NCBI GenBank assembly: GCA_021107345.1
Contig: JAIOSX010000314.1
Span: forward strand, 1-7,030
Length of the DNA: 7,030 nt
Direction of reading: 5' to 3'
Source of the DNA: Candidatus Aegiribacteria sp.
Lineage (GTDB): Bacteria; Fermentibacterota; Fermentibacteria; Fermentibacterales; Fermentibacteraceae
Positions within the stretch are counted from its first letter, which is position 1, and every line of letters begins with the position of its first letter. Positions 6,540 through 7,030 of this stretch are shown piece by piece. Position numbers and translations under genes: made by a program. The notes beneath the pieces were generated by a model. That model saw nothing but the letters and a program-made list of their open reading frames with translations, ran no database searches and was not told where the DNA came from.

Positions 6540-7030
6540 TTAGTAATCCCTATGATCACATCTATGGCATATTGAATGTGATACGCCATTCAGGATGATC
6601 TTTCTCCTGAAGTCTACATATTCTGCATTATTCCAAATACTCTTAAGGCTTTCAGTCATTGCATTTCCAACTGTTATGTTGATCTCATCACATGGTATTA
6701 TATTACCGTTAGGTTGTATAAATAAAACAAACCATGAAAAATAGCATTCATTCCTATTATAGGGATATTCTTTATCCATATAGTAAGCTTCGATATCATT
6801 GAATTTAATATTTGGATGAAATAGTATCGGTATTCTATTTTTTCGGCTCTTAATCTTGTTGTACTGATAACTTATTAATTTATGATTCATTTCTACAAAC
6901 CCACCATGCCATATGAAACCGCGATGTTGAAATGTAAGACACTTCGCTTCCGAGTGTTCGAATTTCTCAACAATATCAAGTAATCTATCCTGATTAATTT
7001 CCGTAATAGGGCAGTTTAGTGTTATATGTA
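6540..7030 (-). CDS. Radical SAM/SPASM-domain protein, C-terminal part (5' end outside window)
   Basis: The frame is open from the stop at 6540 to the window edge (162 visible codons). The methionine at 6890 is therefore probably internal and not the start. The N-terminal radical SAM barrel with its CxxxCxxC cluster would lie beyond the edge. The visible end is a SPASM-type auxiliary cluster domain: C95-x12-G-x4-C113 matches the CX9-15GX4C signature. It is followed by the typical segment ending in SIWNNAEYVDFR (130-141) and a final C154-x2-C157, numbered from the first visible codon. The remainder of the full SPASM motif (CX5CX3C) is absent, so four cysteines would hold one auxiliary iron-sulfur cluster. 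Many such one-cluster enzymes sit in surface-glycan operons and act on sugars or on peptides; the substrate here is unknown. The gene is very AT-rich and is first of the three visible minus-strand genes. Confidence 0.85.
   Translation of the reverse strand, partial: HITLNCPITEINQDRLLDIVEKFEHSEAKCLTFQHRGFIWHGGFVEMNHKLISYQYNKIKSRKNRIPILFHPNIKFNDIEAYYMDKEYPYNRNECYFSWFVLFIQPNGNIIPCDEINITVGNAMTESLKSIWNNAEYVDFRRKIILNGVSHSICHRCDHRDY

Noticed and set aside
6299..6598. 99-residue plus-strand open frame antisense to the GT2 start
   Set aside because: It opposes the conserved N-terminus of the GT2 enzyme and crosses its ribosome site. Its sequence shows no family features.
6888..6890. ATG at 6890 as the start of a separate 116-residue small protein
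   Set aside because: The frame stays open upstream to the window edge, with plausible protein sequence. The visible motifs are a C-terminal SPASM domain, which does not normally stand alone.

Overview
This 7.0 kb bacterial chromosomal window has five protein genes, two of them cut by the window ends. It contains no RNA gene, CRISPR array, insertion sequence or phage gene that I can see. I cannot name the organism. A full-length bacterial ClpB, a candidate sigma-54 promoter and cell-surface-glycan genes suggest a free-living, probably diderm bacterium. By eye the left 4.6 kb is about 50% G+C.

Layout: (1) On the minus strand at 1-982 is a Gfo/Idh/MocA sugar oxidoreductase lacking only its last few residues. 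(2) A 164-bp divergent intergenic region (983-1146) holds a sigma-54-like -24/-12 element facing clpB, a GC-rich hairpin followed by a T-rich tract on the minus strand, and short repeats. (3) On the plus strand, clpB (1147-3729) encodes an intact AAA+ disaggregase. It is followed after one base by a TTG-started gene (3731-4531) for a six-helix membrane protein with a soluble C-terminal domain. (4) A 98-bp convergent gap (4532-4629) follows. (5) A minus-strand block, read right to left, encodes a radical SAM/SPASM protein (cut by the window end), a membrane-anchored GT2 glycosyltransferase and a class I SAM methyltransferase. This block is clearly more AT-rich, falling to about 27-40% G+C in lines counted by eye.

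How the parts fit: the clpB pair looks like a stress or proteostasis transcription unit, with the membrane protein translationally coupled to the chaperone. The right-hand block looks like the end of a lipid-linked sugar or surface-glycan modification operon. There a polyprenyl-phosphate sugar synthase-like GT2 is paired with a methyltransferase and a radical SAM enzyme. The composition step at about 4.6 kb suggests that block has a different history from clpB. The left-hand oxidoreductase is also typical of nucleotide-sugar pathways, so clpB sits between two glycan-related segments.

The least expected observations are the sigma-54-type element directly in front of clpB and the coupled membrane protein with a possible degenerate acetyltransferase-like tail. 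No wholly new system is demonstrated by the sequence alone.
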